Of a stretch of 64,000 nt of DNA, positions 1 through 10,455 are shown piece by piece; the stretch's first letter is position 1, and each line of letters opens with the position of its first letter. Source of the DNA: Tuctoria greenei (lineage: Eukaryota > Streptophyta > Magnoliopsida > Poales > Poaceae); assembly GCA_036927565.1 (NCBI GenBank), contig JAYESD010000002.1, forward strand, positions 141,057,167 to 141,121,166. Direction: 5' to 3'. Position numbers and translations under genes: made by a program. The notes below the pieces were generated by a model. The model had not been told where the DNA came from. It did no database searches and saw only the letters and a list, made by a program, of their open reading frames with translations.

Positions 1-2025
1 GACTTCAAAGTCCTTCTGAAGCCTCTAGACTTCAAGGAGGTAAGCAGCTAGCTGGAGATTATTGCAGGAGCATTCACCCTTCACCTGCTTGATGATGAGC
101 TGAGAATCTCCTTTGACCAGCAGTTGCTTGACACCGTATGATAGTGCCACCTTTAGCCCGCTGATGAGTGCTTCATACTCCGCCATGTTGTTGGTTGCCT
201 TGAAGTCAAGGTGTACCATGTATTTTACCTTCTCCCCACTCGGTGCAAGGAGAAGGATTCCAGCACCGGCCCCTTGCTTCTGCATGGAGCCATCGAAGTA
301 AAGAGTCCAATGAGGCTCGGTGAAGGTTGGAACTTGATGTTCCGTCTTCTTCTTGCTGGGGCCCCCAGGGTTTGATGGAGAGGGAGTCCATTCCGCCACG
401 AAATCTGCCAACGCTTGACTCTTGACTGCTTGTCTTGAAATAAATTCGAGATCGAATTCAGCCAATTTCGCTGCCCACTTTGCAATATTCCCAGTTGAAT
501 TGGGATTATGCAGGATTGCTCGAAGTGGATAAGAGGTCACCACCGAGACTTTGTGAGCTTGGAAGTAGTGTCGGAGCTTCCTAGAGGCAATAAGAACTGC
601 ATAAAGCAGCTTATGCACCTCTAGGTATCGAGTCTTGGCATCATGTAATACTTCACTAATGAAGTATACCGGACATTGAATGGTCCAGACCCTCCCGGAG
701 GGGTCCGGAGCTTCCTCTCTATTGATCCGGATCCTGTCGGAGGAGTCCAGATTCTCTTCAGGGACCTCCGGGTTCTGGCTGGAGGAACCTGGAGCTTCTT
801 CAGAAATGACTTGGACCCTCTCGGAGGGGTCTGAGTCTTCTGAAGTGACTTCTTGTGGATTTGAGTCTGGGAGCTAGGACCCAGACTCACTTTCAGGGAC
901 CTCCGGACCCTCCCGAAGGGGTCTGGATTCCTGAGTATGGGATAGTTCTGGTCTCTCCGCAACCAGAACCATACTGACAACCTCGTCAGTAGCTGAAATG
1001 TAAAGTAGCAAAGGCTCACCAGGGTTTGGAGCTACCAGAATTGGTAGGGTGGTGAGGAACTGTTTCAGCTCCTGGAATGCCTTCTCTGCTTCTTCGGACC
1101 ATTGGAATGGTCCAGACTTCCTCAACAACTTGAAGAAGGGGAGCGCTCGTTCCGCCAGTCTTGATATGAACCGACGGAGGGCAGCTAGACACCCAGTTAA
1201 CTTTTGGACGTCTTTGATGCGGGTTGGTGGCCGCATCTCTTCAATGGCTTTTATCTTCGCCGGATTAGCTTCTATGCCCCGGTGACTTACCAGGAACCCC
1301 AGAAGTTTTCCGGAGCTAACCCCGAAGACACACTTGTCTGGGTTTAGCTTCGTGCGGGTGGCCCGCAGCTTGTCGAAGACAGCCTGCAAGGTGTCCAAGA
1401 GGGACTCCTTGTTCTTGACCTTGACCACGATGTCATCGACGTACACTTCCACTATATCTCTGATGAGTTCTTCAAAAGTTTTGTACATAGCTCGTACAAA
1501 AGTTGAAGCTGCATTCTTGAGACCAAATGGCATGGCTGTGTAACAATACAATCCATCTACTGTGATGAAGGAAGTATGTTCTTCATCCTCCCTAGACATC
1601 CTGATTTGATGATACCCAGAATATGCGTCTAGGAAACACAGTAACTCACACCCAGAGGTGGAATCCACTATCTGATCTATTCTAGGTAGTGGAAATGGAT
1701 CTTTTGGACATGCCTTATTCAGTGTGGTGTAGTCGATGCACATCCGAAGTTTCCCGCTGGCCTTGGGCACAACGACTGGGTTCGCCAGCCATTTTGGATG
1801 GAAGACTTCTCGGATGAATCCGGCTTCGAGCAACTTCTTCACTTCTTGTCGGATGAAGTTCTGCCGCTCTACGGATTGCTTCCGAGGCTTCTGATGCACA
1901 GGCCGAGCATCGAGGTAAATCTTCAGATTGTGCTCAATCACTTCCCTAGGGATCCCAGGCATTTGTGACAATTGCCAGGAAAACACGTCAACATTAGCCC
2001 GGAGGAAAGTGATGAGCGTGAGTTC
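1..2025 (-). pseudogene. pol of gypsy copy A (RT, RNase H, second RNase H), partial, with stops
   Basis: The pol reading frame follows the gag-pro TAG at 2026-2028 in the same frame. The RT carries FLDAYSGYHQI, MPFGLKNAAS and the YVDD box (about 1432-1446). A gypsy RNase H follows, then a second RNase H starting WTLYFDGSMQ near 300. The frame is broken by TAG at 874-876 and TAG at 25-27. Both positions are CAG (Gln) in the copy at 47373-50876, so both are C-to-T changes. The integrase half is outside the window. The first possible start after the gag stop is a GTG at 1986, so separate initiation is unlikely. The copy is probably inactive. Confidence 0.88.
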
Positions 2026-4425
2026 CTATTTGTCGTTCAACCCTCCCGATATACGGGTGGTTTGAGCGGCATCGGAACCAATTTGGACGACCTTGACGGG
2101 AATGTCGGTGTCGCCGCTTGGTTGCACACGTGGTGCAGAGGTTGAGCCCCGTTGACGAATGCTCGGGGGTTTTGGAGCTTGCTCCTGTCTGGAGTCCTCC
2201 TCTTGCGCCGTGGTTAATGCATGGAGCTCCTCCAGAGCAGTTACCCCGGCGGTGCGATCTCTGCGGATCCGGAGAACACCTACTGGTGTTGGCATCTTCA
2301 ACACCAGGTATCCATAATGAGCAGCTGCCATAAATTTGTATAGGGCAGGTCTACCCAAGATGGCGTTGAATGGTAAGTTGATCTGAGCGACGTCGAAGAC
2401 CAACTTCTCAGTGCGATACTTCTCTCGTGTCCCGAAGGTAACGGGGAGAGTTATAGCTCCGAGTGGAGTAATGGCCCCCGGAACTACTCCAGAGAAAGGT
2501 CGAGAGGGCTGGAGATCCGAAGGTCGGAGCTGAAGCTTGGTAAAAGCTTCAAAGCTTATGAGGTTCAGCCCCGAACCTCCGTCCACCATAACATGATGAA
2601 GCTGGATGTTATTGATGGTGGGAGATACCATCAAAGGTAACTGTCCAGCTCCAACCATGCTTCGTGGATAGTCCGAAGCATCAAAAGTGATGGGTGTGTC
2701 CATCCACTTTCGATGTGGCTCCGGTCTAGCTGTAGGAGCTACAGCGACCATATCCCGCCGCATAGTCTTAATGACGCGACGGGAGGTGATGTCCCATGAC
2801 CCACCAAAAATGGTGTTCATGGTTTTCCGACGCTCGTTGTCAGAGACGTCAGAGTCGTTGTCGACGGAAGTGTAGACGGCCTTCAGGACCTTCTTGGGAT
2901 CCTGAAACCCTAACTCCTCTTCAGCCGGAGCTTCGTCGACCTTCTGTTTTCCTTCCCTCTGTCGGAAAGGAGATCCTTCCCGGCGCTTGCTGTAGCGCTG
3001 GGCAAGGTTTTGGACCTCTCGACAGTCTTCCAAACCGTGGCTGCCCGTTTTGTGAATGGGACACCACACTTTGGGTTTGCCACCGTCTTCGGAAGACGAT
3101 CGAGGTCGCTTCTCGGGGCGTGGCCCCCGGCCACCAGGAGTTGCAGTAGCTGCAATGTTGGATGTACCGGCCGACGGCTTCTTCTTGCCATGGGTCTTCT
3201 TTTTCTTCTTGCCACCCTCGGAGGTAGCAGCTTCTTCTTTAGAGGATTTCTTGTGATCCTCCGAGGCTGGTTTGGAGTGCATTTCACAGCCCTCCGCAGC
3301 TCTGGCACATTTGTCCGCCAGGTTGAAGAGTTCCGTGACGCTAGTGATCTCTTTGATCGCCAGCTTCTCCAACATCTTCTTGTCCCGTACGCCCTGTCTG
3401 AATGCCACAATGACAGAAGCGCTTGAGATAGAAGGGATTGTGTTGCGTACCTGAGAGAACCTCTGGATGAAGGACCGCAAAGATTCTCCCCCTTTTTGCA
3501 CGACCGCAAAAAGATCCAGTTCAGTGCCTGGTCGGGTGTATGAACTCCTGAAGTTGGCAGTGAACTGACGGCACAACTCTTCCCAACTGTTGATAGAGTT
3601 GGGTGAAAGCCTCATAAACCAGGACCTGGCGGTCCCGGTTAAGGCCACTGGAAAGTAGTTGGCCATTACAGCCTCGTTTCCTCCAGCTGCCAAGATTGCA
3701 GTGGAGTATATCTGAAGGAATTCAGCGGGATTGACAGTCCCGTCGAATTTTTCCGGCAGGTGTGGCCGGAACTTCTGTGGCCATCTAACCATGCGCAGGT
3801 GCATGGCTAGGGCTGAACAGCCTCCTCCTACTCCTTCCAGAGTAGAAAGGTCATGAGCTTCCCGTCTTTCACGAGCACGCTCGATGTGAACACGGCCATC
3901 CTGTTGGCGGTATCGGCGATCCAACTCCGCCCGGAGGTCATGAGTTGAAAGCCTAGATACCGTATGGGTACGTCGTGCCCCGGAGGGCAACGATGTCACC
4001 TGCTGTGACGCAGAACGTCTCCTATTGTTGGAGACGTGCGGACCAAGTCTCCCAGACAAAGTCCGCTGCTGCGACAGGGCTCGTCCGGAAGGAGGAGGTC
4101 CCTGTTTGTTGAGGCGTTCGGCCGCTGCTGCGACCAAATGCTCCACATCGGCCCTCCACTGCTCCATTGCATCTCGAGATGCGTCCGGAGGTGGTGGTCG
4201 TTGGAGAAGAGCACGCGCTGCATGGAGCGCATGTTCCGGGTTGTCATGACTTGCTGACGCAGTCAGTGACGCCGGAGCACCATCACGTTGTCCAGCACGA
4301 TTCGTCGGAGAAGACGGTGGTGGTGGGAGAGTGGCTCCTGCTGGTGGCTGCCTGTTGGAGGGATTGCCCTCAACAGCTTGAGCAGCAGGTTGGCCATTGG
4401 ATGATCCAGCCGCGGAGTTCACCAT
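2026..4425 (-). CDS. gag-pro: gag-protease polyprotein of gypsy copy A
   Basis: An intact 799-residue frame from an ATG 38 bases inside the LTR. Residues 1-200 are Pro/Ala/Gln-rich and disordered. A Retrotrans_gag capsid region follows (about 220-340, with WFMRLSPNSINSWEELCRQF). Next are a Lys-rich stretch, a zinc-knuckle-like CPIHKTGSHGLEDC (about 454) and an aspartic protease motif VDGGSGLNLI near residue 610. Gag packages the RNA into cytoplasmic particles and the protease matures the polyprotein. The frame ends in TAG and pol continues in the same frame behind it. The length equals that of the copy at 18719-21118, so this part of copy A is undamaged. Confidence 0.9.
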   Translation of the reverse strand: MVNSAAGSSNGQPAAQAVEGNPSNRQPPAGATLPPPPSSPTNRAGQRDGAPASLTASASHDNPEHALHAARALLQRPPPPDASRDAMEQWRADVEHLVAAAAERLNKQGPPPSGRALSQQRTLSGRLGPHVSNNRRRSASQQVTSLPSGARRTHTVSRLSTHDLRAELDRRYRQQDGRVHIERARERREAHDLSTLEGVGGGCSALAMHLRMVRWPQKFRPHLPEKFDGTVNPAEFLQIYSTAILAAGGNEAVMANYFPVALTGTARSWFMRLSPNSINSWEELCRQFTANFRSSYTRPGTELDLFAVVQKGGESLRSFIQRFSQVRNTIPSISSASVIVAFRQGVRDKKMLEKLAIKEITSVTELFNLADKCARAAEGCEMHSKPASEDHKKSSKEEAATSEGGKKKKKTHGKKKPSAGTSNIAATATPGGRGPRPEKRPRSSSEDGGKPKVWCPIHKTGSHGLEDCREVQNLAQRYSKRREGSPFRQREGKQKVDEAPAEEELGFQDPKKVLKAVYTSVDNDSDVSDNERRKTMNTIFGGSWDITSRRVIKTMRRDMVAVAPTARPEPHRKWMDTPITFDASDYPRSMVGAGQLPLMVSPTINNIQLHHVMVDGGSGLNLISFEAFTKLQLRPSDLQPSRPFSGVVPGAITPLGAITLPVTFGTREKYRTEKLVFDVAQINLPFNAILGRPALYKFMAAAHYGYLVLKMPTPVGVLRIRRDRTAGVTALEELHALTTAQEEDSRQEQAPKPPSIRQRGSTSAPRVQPSGDTDIPVKVVQIGSDAAQTTRISGGLNDK

Positions 4426-4443
4426 TCTCGAAAATCTGAGGCG

Positions 4444-4461
4444 CCCCTACCTGGCGCGCCA
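4444..4461 (-). other. primer-binding site of copy A
   Basis: Immediately inside the 5' LTR, after two spacer bases, the minus strand reads TGGCGCGCCAGGTAGGGG. This is where a tRNA 3' end ending CCA would prime minus-strand DNA synthesis. The same site occurs in the copy at 21159 and, with changes, in the plus-strand relative at 61762. I could not assign the tRNA. Confidence 0.7.
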
Positions 4462-4463
4462 AC

Positions 4464-5300
4464 TGTCGACTGTTGGAGTCGGCAGATCTCCTAACACAGC
4501 TAAAGTGTTAAAGGAGTTCGTAGTTCGGTGTGGGCGCGCGGAGACTCAAGAAGGTGAATTGCGGTTTAACACTGGAGACACTAGGACTTACGTGGTTCGG
4601 GCCGCCTGAGCGTAATACCCTACTCCACGGGGGTGTTGATGTTGTATTGGCTTATCACGTATGATTTACCGTCTGTCTCTCTCTCTCTCTGCCCTGTGTA
4701 TCGTCGTCTTGTCCTTTTATAGTACAAAGACAGGCCGTTACAAGCTACCTGGCCCAACATGTGGCCCTGGCGGTTACTAGTATTGATACACGATTAATTG
4801 TTGTTAATGATCCTGTAACGGGCTTCGACAGTGCCGTTACAGGTGTTAAGATCGTCCGTTTAAGTGTCATTAATATGGCATTAATGACATTTAAACAGGT
4901 CTTGAAGTCCTTGGCTCTCCTTTGAAGATCCGGAGCAGTTACAAGGTCTCCCGGAGCTTAGAGGCAGCTTGCTCCGATGTTTAGATACGTGGTAGCTCCG
5001 GAGCTTGCTGCGGGAAGCAGGAAGCTCCGGGGCTACTTGACACGTGTCAGGTCCGGAGCTTCTCTCGGTCAGGGGTTAGGTCCGGAGGTGTCGTTTCGGT
5101 ACTCGGTCCGGTGCTTCCCCCTTGTGGGCGGTAGCTCCGGTTAAGTAGTACACGTGGCGACCTAGGGATTAACCATGTTGGAAAAGCTGGTCCGGTCATG
5201 TTCTGACAAGTGGGCCTCCGAGGGTCTTCAACTCGAGTAGTCGTCCTTCCCCTGAGATCTTTGTAATCTCAGGGGGTGTACGGTTTTTAGGGTACCGACA
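4464..5300 (-). repeat. 5' LTR of gypsy copy A (837 bp)
   Basis: Starts TGTCGACTG and ends GGTACCGACA, so it has TG...CA ends within a short inverted repeat. It aligns throughout with the 831-bp LTRs at 9093, 21159 and 41302 and has a longer CT run near 4673-4692. The promoter TATA (minus-strand CTATAAAAGG) is at 4713-4722. U3 carries several CTCCGG motifs and G-box-like hexamers at 4986, 5041 and 5151, spaced 55 and 110 bp. Confidence 0.92.
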
Positions 5301-6434
5301 TTATTGAAGTAGTAATACATATTACATAAAATAAAGTAATCTGAATCTATTATGAGAAACAGAAAAATATTAGAAAACATCAATCATGTCACTTTTACTT
5401 ATAGTAGAATGACAGTTCAAGTAAGTATATCAACATCAAACCAAAGATTCTCCAGAACTTACATAATAAGACGGGAACCGCTAATGCAATCTTGCCAATA
5501 CCTTCATCTGCTTGCATTATCTTTTTGATTCTCGCCTAGTATAACGGAGCACACTATGTAATACTTCAACCTATAGTGACAAGTACATACACCAAAATTC
5601 GAAAACCAAAAATTTCAGTAATCAATACAGAAGTTGTTAAAAACACACAGCTTTCTTATTCCGTGAAAGAATGTAACAAATCCAACAATAGCATGATATC
5701 ATTCGGTCAAAGTAAATAGAAGCCGCTCCTGCAGCACAAACGATACAGGTTATGTGGCTTGAAGCTCCAAGTCATGTTGCTAGCTAGCTTCATGGATGTA
5801 GAATGGCATAGAGGTTTTGAAAATGCAAACTAACACAAAAGCTACCAATACGCGATGCACATGTCAAATCCCGCAGCTTAGGCACCGAAGAACACAAACA
5901 CAAGCTGGAAACCCAACAGCCGTACATGCTCATATATAGTTGGGAGATCTCACAAAAACTCCCTCCCTGGTCCGGCGAACCGCGTGTGCTCCGGGGAGGC
6001 GAGTGGCGCAGAGTGTTGGGCAGGGTGAGCGGCGCGGGGACCAGGGGAGGCCAACCGCGAGGGGGGTGGCTAGCAGCGCCGGAATGTGGGTGGGAGCGGC
6101 ACCGGACGGTGGAAGGGGAGCGCGCCGGGCGGTAGAAGTGGAGAGGCGCCGGGCGATGGAAGGGGAGCGGCGCCAGGCGACGGGAGGGAGCGGCGCCTGG
6201 CGGCGGGGGAGGAGCAGCGCGTGGGCGGTGGGAGAGAAGCTCGGGTGAGGACGCGTCCGAGTAGGGATTTCTTGCCCGAACCCTCGAGGTCGGGGAGGAA
6301 AGGCCCGTGGTTTCCCGTGGTTTCGGCCGGGAAAAGGAGTTGTCAAATGGGCTATAGGGAAAATTCAGTCCGGGTTTTTTGGGTCAGGGAATAGGCCAGG
6401 ATTCCGGAGGGATTCCAGGCTGCCAAATAAGCCC
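5301..6434. mobile_element. partial TTA-flanked DNA element (PIF/Harbinger-like end)
   Basis: The right end reads, on the minus strand, GGGCTTATTTGGCAGCC and abuts TTA (6435-6437) exactly where the LINE endonuclease frame stops matching. Such an end next to TTA fits PIF/Harbinger elements, but the family is inferred. The left part was cut by gypsy copy A, so the other terminus is outside the window. Bases 5301-5925 are AT-rich and featureless. Bases 5930-6350 are GC-rich with Arg/Pro-rich open frames on both strands that look like composition artefacts or a captured gene fragment. Confidence 0.4.
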
Positions 6435-6437
6435 TTA

Positions 6438-6754
6438 GTGTTTAAGATTTCAAACCTCTCATCTTTAACCATGGATAACATTCCTCCTGACCTCCCTCTG
6501 GAGGGAATACTAGTATAGCTATACTTCATACCAGGGTCAACTACCCTGATAGTACTATCATCCACTTTTTGCAACATGGTCTCTTGCAGGCAAATAAAAT
6601 CCAAAGAAAATTCATACATTAAATCTTTAATGTATGTTTTAACTCCTTTTTTCCCCCAACCACCTATAATTCCAAAACTGTCCTTTCATTTTGTAATTTT
6701 TTTTGTTTATTTTTCCTTTACCCAGAGACTTCTGGGTTCCTTTCCCTCTATATA
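6438..6754 (-). pseudogene. LINE-1: end of ORF1 and start of ORF2 endonuclease
   Basis: The minus-strand frame contains LDFICLQETMLQKVDD and later SRGRSGGM, the start of the apurinic-like endonuclease (exonuclease-endonuclease-phosphatase fold) of plant LINE ORF2. This enzyme nicks target DNA for target-primed reverse transcription. Only about 60 residues remain before the TTA-flanked insertion at 6434. Upstream in LINE orientation (about 6650-6754) is the ORF1-ORF2 spacer. ORF1 probably ends at the CACTA insertion site: with the CACTA element left out, a TAG falls right at the junction. Confidence 0.7.
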
Positions 6755-8430
6755 CACTACAACAAACGAGTAAAAGGACGTCGGGTGTATGATCGTCGAT
6801 TGGCTACTATAGTCGACGGTCATATTCTACAGGCGTTGGTGTGCCGACGGTTATAGCCGTCGCTCTTTATTCAACGTTTTTAATCTTTAAAACCATGAGT
6901 ACTGACGGCTTTAACTCCTATAACTGTCGGTTTCGAATACCATTGCTTCTAAAGTTATAACCGTCGGATCCCCAGCCCGACAGTCTTAAATGATTATAGC
7001 TGTCGGTGCAAATGCCTAGCCGACGTCATTATGCTTTTGAACATTTTTTTTGTAAAACAGCTAGCACGTACATCCTAGCCATTTATTAGTTCTTTTTCTT
7101 TTTTACACCCACAGATCCATATCTCAATGATGAACAATTTCGTGGTACACATCCATATGAACAATTTCAGTGATGAACAACTAGCACATCCACGAACTCC
7201 ATATCTCAGTACACATCCATATGAACTCTAATACAAGATAAACAAGAGCACAAACTCACCAAAAAGATAAACACAAGCAAATCTCACTATGGGCTAAACA
7301 ATTTCGAGCTCCAGATCGGATAAAAAAATAATACAAGCATGATTGGTGTGGATGCCGCCGTGCACGCCGGCCGGCACCGGCGCTCTGCCGCCGTTCGCTG
7401 TTCTGATCGGCGCAACTGCCCGCGGCCATCACCGCGCCCTCCGGATGGTGCACGGACGGCACCGGCGCTCTGCCGCCGTTCGCTGTTCTGCTCGGCACAA
7501 CCACCCGCGGCCATCACCGCGCCCTCCGGATGGTGCACGGCCGGCACCTCGAACCCGTCGCGCCAGATCTGCTCGGCGCAACCACCCACCACCACCACCA
7601 GCACTGCACCGGATCCACCACCAGCGCCACTTTGAAGGTCCTCGTCGGTGCGAAAACCCGCGCCGCGCCGGATCTCCTCTCTAGATCCAGCACCGCGCCG
7701 GGACCCACGTGCCGCCCGAGATGCTCCGCCACGCGCACCTTCTTCGGAGGTCCTCGTCGGTGCGGTGCTGGCCGCAAGTGCGGCGGCGGCGAAGACTAAA
7801 TGGCAGAAGCGGCGGCGGAGGTGCGCGAGTGCTAGGGTTGCAGAAGTGGTGGTGGGCTGCGGGGTGAAAGAGTCCGCCCGTGAGCCGTGAATACAAAATA
7901 GAAGTGCCGATTGGTTTTACAGGAGAGGCCACCCGTGAATAAAAAAGAGAAGCGTTGATCGTGCTGCGTTGGGCCCACTTAGAGGCGTCGGCCTCAGGAA
8001 TGCGGCTTCCCTCCTCCCATTCGGTCCTCCCATGCGTTCTCCCGTTGACGTGTCAAAATATTATTGGTTCTTCATTAATACTCAGTTTAACTACCATATC
8101 TTCACAACAAATAAGATGATGACACATCAGCGGAAGGACGCATGGGAGGACAAACGGGAGGAGGGAAGCCGTGTCCCGGCCTCAGAGGCCTGGCCGACGG
8201 TTCTTATTAAGGCCGTCGGTGTCTTATTTTTTGCCCACGCTTTTATTTGTGCCATCGGCTTTTGTTGTGATCCTGACGGTTTTAATTGTAAACGTCGGCT
8301 ATTTTCACAAACCATCACTTATAATGTTATGGCCGTCGGGCAAGAAAAACCGACAGACTTAGTGATCTTAGAGTCGACGGCCCCGACGCCTTTATATATC
8401 CCGACGCCCTATTGATTGTTCTTTGTAGTG
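6755..8430. mobile_element. Non-autonomous CACTA element (1676 bp)
   Basis: Starts CACTACAACAAACGAG and ends with the complement of CACTACAAAGAACAATC, so it has CACTA-type terminal inverted repeats. It is flanked by the 3-bp duplication ATA (6752-6754 and 8431-8433). Subterminal regions (6776-7030 and 8190-8405) carry many GTCGG/CCGAC copies in both orientations, as expected for En/Spm-type transposase-binding repeats. No transposase frame is present, so it would need to be mobilised in trans. The interior at 7373-7625 holds an 85-bp GC-rich tandem repeat, possibly from a captured gene. Confidence 0.88.
7373..7625. repeat. 85-bp tandem repeat inside the CACTA element
   Basis: GGCACC anchors recur at 7373, 7458 and 7543. 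Units 1 and 2 share GGCGCTCTGCCGCCGTTCGC, and all units share CCGCGGCCATCACCGCGCCC or a close variant. The third unit diverges after its first bases. High GC and Arg/Pro-rich frames on both strands suggest captured exon or 5' UTR sequence; no domain is recognisable. Confidence 0.75.
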
Positions 8431-8433
8431 ATA

Positions 8434-9092
8434 TTGAAAGGTCAGTCCTCCTACTTCTTCTAAGTAGTTCATGATTGGCCACTCCAGCAGTATTGTTATC
8501 CACATCAATACTCTCCACATCATCATGTGAAGTCATCCCTTCTTCAATTCTATCCTTTTTCCATTGTAGCAATTTAATACCAGAATCATTTTGTACACTA
8601 TTTTCCTCAAGAACCTCTTTTTTATTATTATGAACATCTTTTTGTTTCAGCTTCATTCTAGCTACTTCAATATCTCTAAGCAAATCAACCTTATCAAAGT
8701 CATCACTACTAATATTCACACCCATACAACTAGCTATATCGACAATATTATCAACAGCTAGTAAAACAAAACAGGAAGAGGCTGTACAGGTCATACCTTC
8801 AGCTTCAGTCATCTTAGGCTTGCAAATCTCATTGTCCTTTTCCACCATCATCACTTTGTCCTCCAGTATCTTGCTCTTCCTAGTAATCTGAATGATCTGG
8901 TTCTCATTCACCCTTCCAGCTTTTTCCTTCATCCCTCCTGTATCCATCTGGATACTTTCTCCAATCTTCACCAGTCCACTGCCAGTACCTTTTCCACCCT
9001 TTTCTCCCAGTTCACTCTGAATCCCCAGTACCTTCAGCTCCATGTTTTTCCCCATAAAGCTAGACTCACACCTTGTCATTCCAAACTGCTGC
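8434..9092 (-). pseudogene. LINE-1 ORF1, C-terminal segment
   Basis: A minus-strand open frame of about 215 codons, low-complexity and charged (runs such as NNKKEVLEENSVQ), ending NHELLRRSRRTDLSI just before the CACTA insertion. It is the continuation of the zinc-knuckle/DUF4283 protein at 21995-22960; the gypsy element 9093-21989 separates the two. Bases 9088-9092 (GCTGC) are the left target-site duplication of that gypsy element. The assignment rests on position, strand and the basic RRS-R tail typical of plant LINE ORF1 proteins, not on a strong domain. Confidence 0.65.
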
Positions 9093-9923
9093 TGTCGACT
9101 ATTGGAGTCGGCAGATCTCCTGACACAGCTAAAGTGTCGAAGGAGTTCGTAGTTCGGTGTGGGCGCGCGAAGACTCAAGAAGGTGAATTGTGGTTTAACA
9201 CTGGAGACACTAGGATTTACGTGGTTCGGGCCGCCTGAGCGTAACACCCTACTCCACGGGGATGTTGATGTTGTATTGGCTTATCACGTATGATCTACCG
9301 TCCGTGTCTCTCCCCTCCTGTGTATCGTCGGCCTGTCCTTTTATAGTACAAAGACAGGCCGTTACAAGCTACCTGGCCCGACATGTGGCCCTGGCAGTTA
9401 CTAGTATTGATACACGATTAATTGTTGTTAATGATCCTGTAACGGGCTTCGACAGTGCCGTTACAGGCGTTAAGATCGTCCGTTTAAGTGTCATTAATAT
9501 GACATTAATGACATTTAAACAGGTCTTGAAATCCTTGGCTCTCCTTTGAAGATCCGGAGCAGTTACAAGGTCTCCCGGAAGTTAGAGGCGGCTTGCTCCG
9601 ATGTTTAGACATGTGGCAGCTCCGGAGCTTGCTGCGGGAAGCAGGAAGCTCCGGGGCTACTTGACACGTGTCAGGTCTGGAGCTTCTCTCGGTCAGGGGT
9701 TAGGTTCGGAGGTGCCGTTTCGGTACTCAGTCCGGTGCTTCCCCCTTGTGGGCGGTAGCTCCGGTTCGGTAGTACATGTGGCGACTTAGGGATTAACCAT
9801 GTTGGAAAAGCTGGTCCGGTCATGTCTGACAAGTGGGCCTCCGAGGGTATTCAACTCGAGTAGTCGTCCTTCCCCTGAGATCTTTGTAATCTCAGGGGGT
9901 GTACGGTTTTTAGGGTACCGACA
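9093..9923 (-). repeat. 3' LTR of gypsy copy 1 (831 bp)
   Basis: TGTCGACTATTGG...GGTACCGACA. TATA (minus-strand CTATAAAAGG) at 9337-9346 sits between perfect 8-bp inverted arms GGCCTGTC (9330-9337) and GACAGGCC (9353-9360). U3 (about 9360-9923) holds repeated CTCCGG/CCGGAG motifs and G-box-like hexamers. It pairs with the LTR at 21159-21989. Confidence 0.95.
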
Positions 9924-9938
9924 GTGGCCCCCTGGACC
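9924..9938 (-). other. polypurine tract of copy 1
   Basis: Directly inside the 3' LTR the minus strand reads GGTCCAGGGGGCCAC, a G-rich tract of the kind that primes plus-strand synthesis in LTR elements. The same tract abuts the LTR at 42132. It confirms that the left LTR is the 3' LTR of a minus-strand element. Confidence 0.7.
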
Positions 9939-10455
9939 TACCTCCGAGGAAGGTCACCGGGGTGAAGTCGTTCCATCGGAGGTGGGTCCACCTTTGCAAC
10001 TCTTGAACTGGGTCTTCAAAGGTCTTTGGAGGTGCCGTTGACAGGATTTTACAGTTAAATCCCGACGCGTGGCACACCTCAGGCGGCAGATAAGATCTTT
10101 GGCGTGCGGATCTCACGCAATTGAAGGTCGCCGGTTTCCGATACGAAAACCGTATCGGTTCTGCGCGCCTTGTCAGGCTGCCGCCTTTGGGTTTCCCGCC
10201 TCGTGATGACAACCGTTCGCCTGGGTGAGAATCTCGACTTGATCGTCGGGGTGGTCCCGGGCCCCCTTGTCATCGGCTGAATTGAACTCTTGAGTAGTAT
10301 TTTCGACTCCCCTGCGGTTTCCATCCAAGCGTTGCGAGGGCTTACTTAAGAAGGAAAGGGCGTACCGTCGGGAGTTCTTTACGCCTCCCATCTGATCTTG
10401 CTCTCAAACTCCCGACTCGTACTTTGCTCTTCCTCTCTTGCCTAGCTGTGCTGCG

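Larger units (their letters stand above)
1..5300 (-). mobile_element. Ty3/gypsy (Tat lineage) element, copy A, cut by the left window edge
   Basis: Minus-strand element. Its 5' LTR is at 4464-5300, followed leftward by a primer-binding site, gag-protease and pol; the rest lies outside the window. The order protease, RT, RNase H, then a second archaeal-like RNase H (visible at 25-600) is that of the Tat lineage. It is the same family as the elements at 9093-21989 and 41302-53189, judged by near-identical proteins and LTRs. Its right flank begins TTATT at 5301; the matching target-site duplication would be outside the window. It lies inside the TTA-flanked element that ends at 6434. Confidence 0.9.

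Noticed and set aside
2118..4439. Many plus-strand frames opposite gag (for example 2796-3149, 3010-3426)
   Set aside because: Shadow frames of GC-rich gag; they repeat in copies 1 and 2 only because gag is conserved and carry no motif.
9262..9789. Open frames of 95 and 62 codons that recur in every LTR (9262, 21328, 41471; 9601, 21667, 41810)
   Set aside because: They recur because the LTR recurs. They overlap promoter sequence, have no domain, and the start of the first varies with the LTR.
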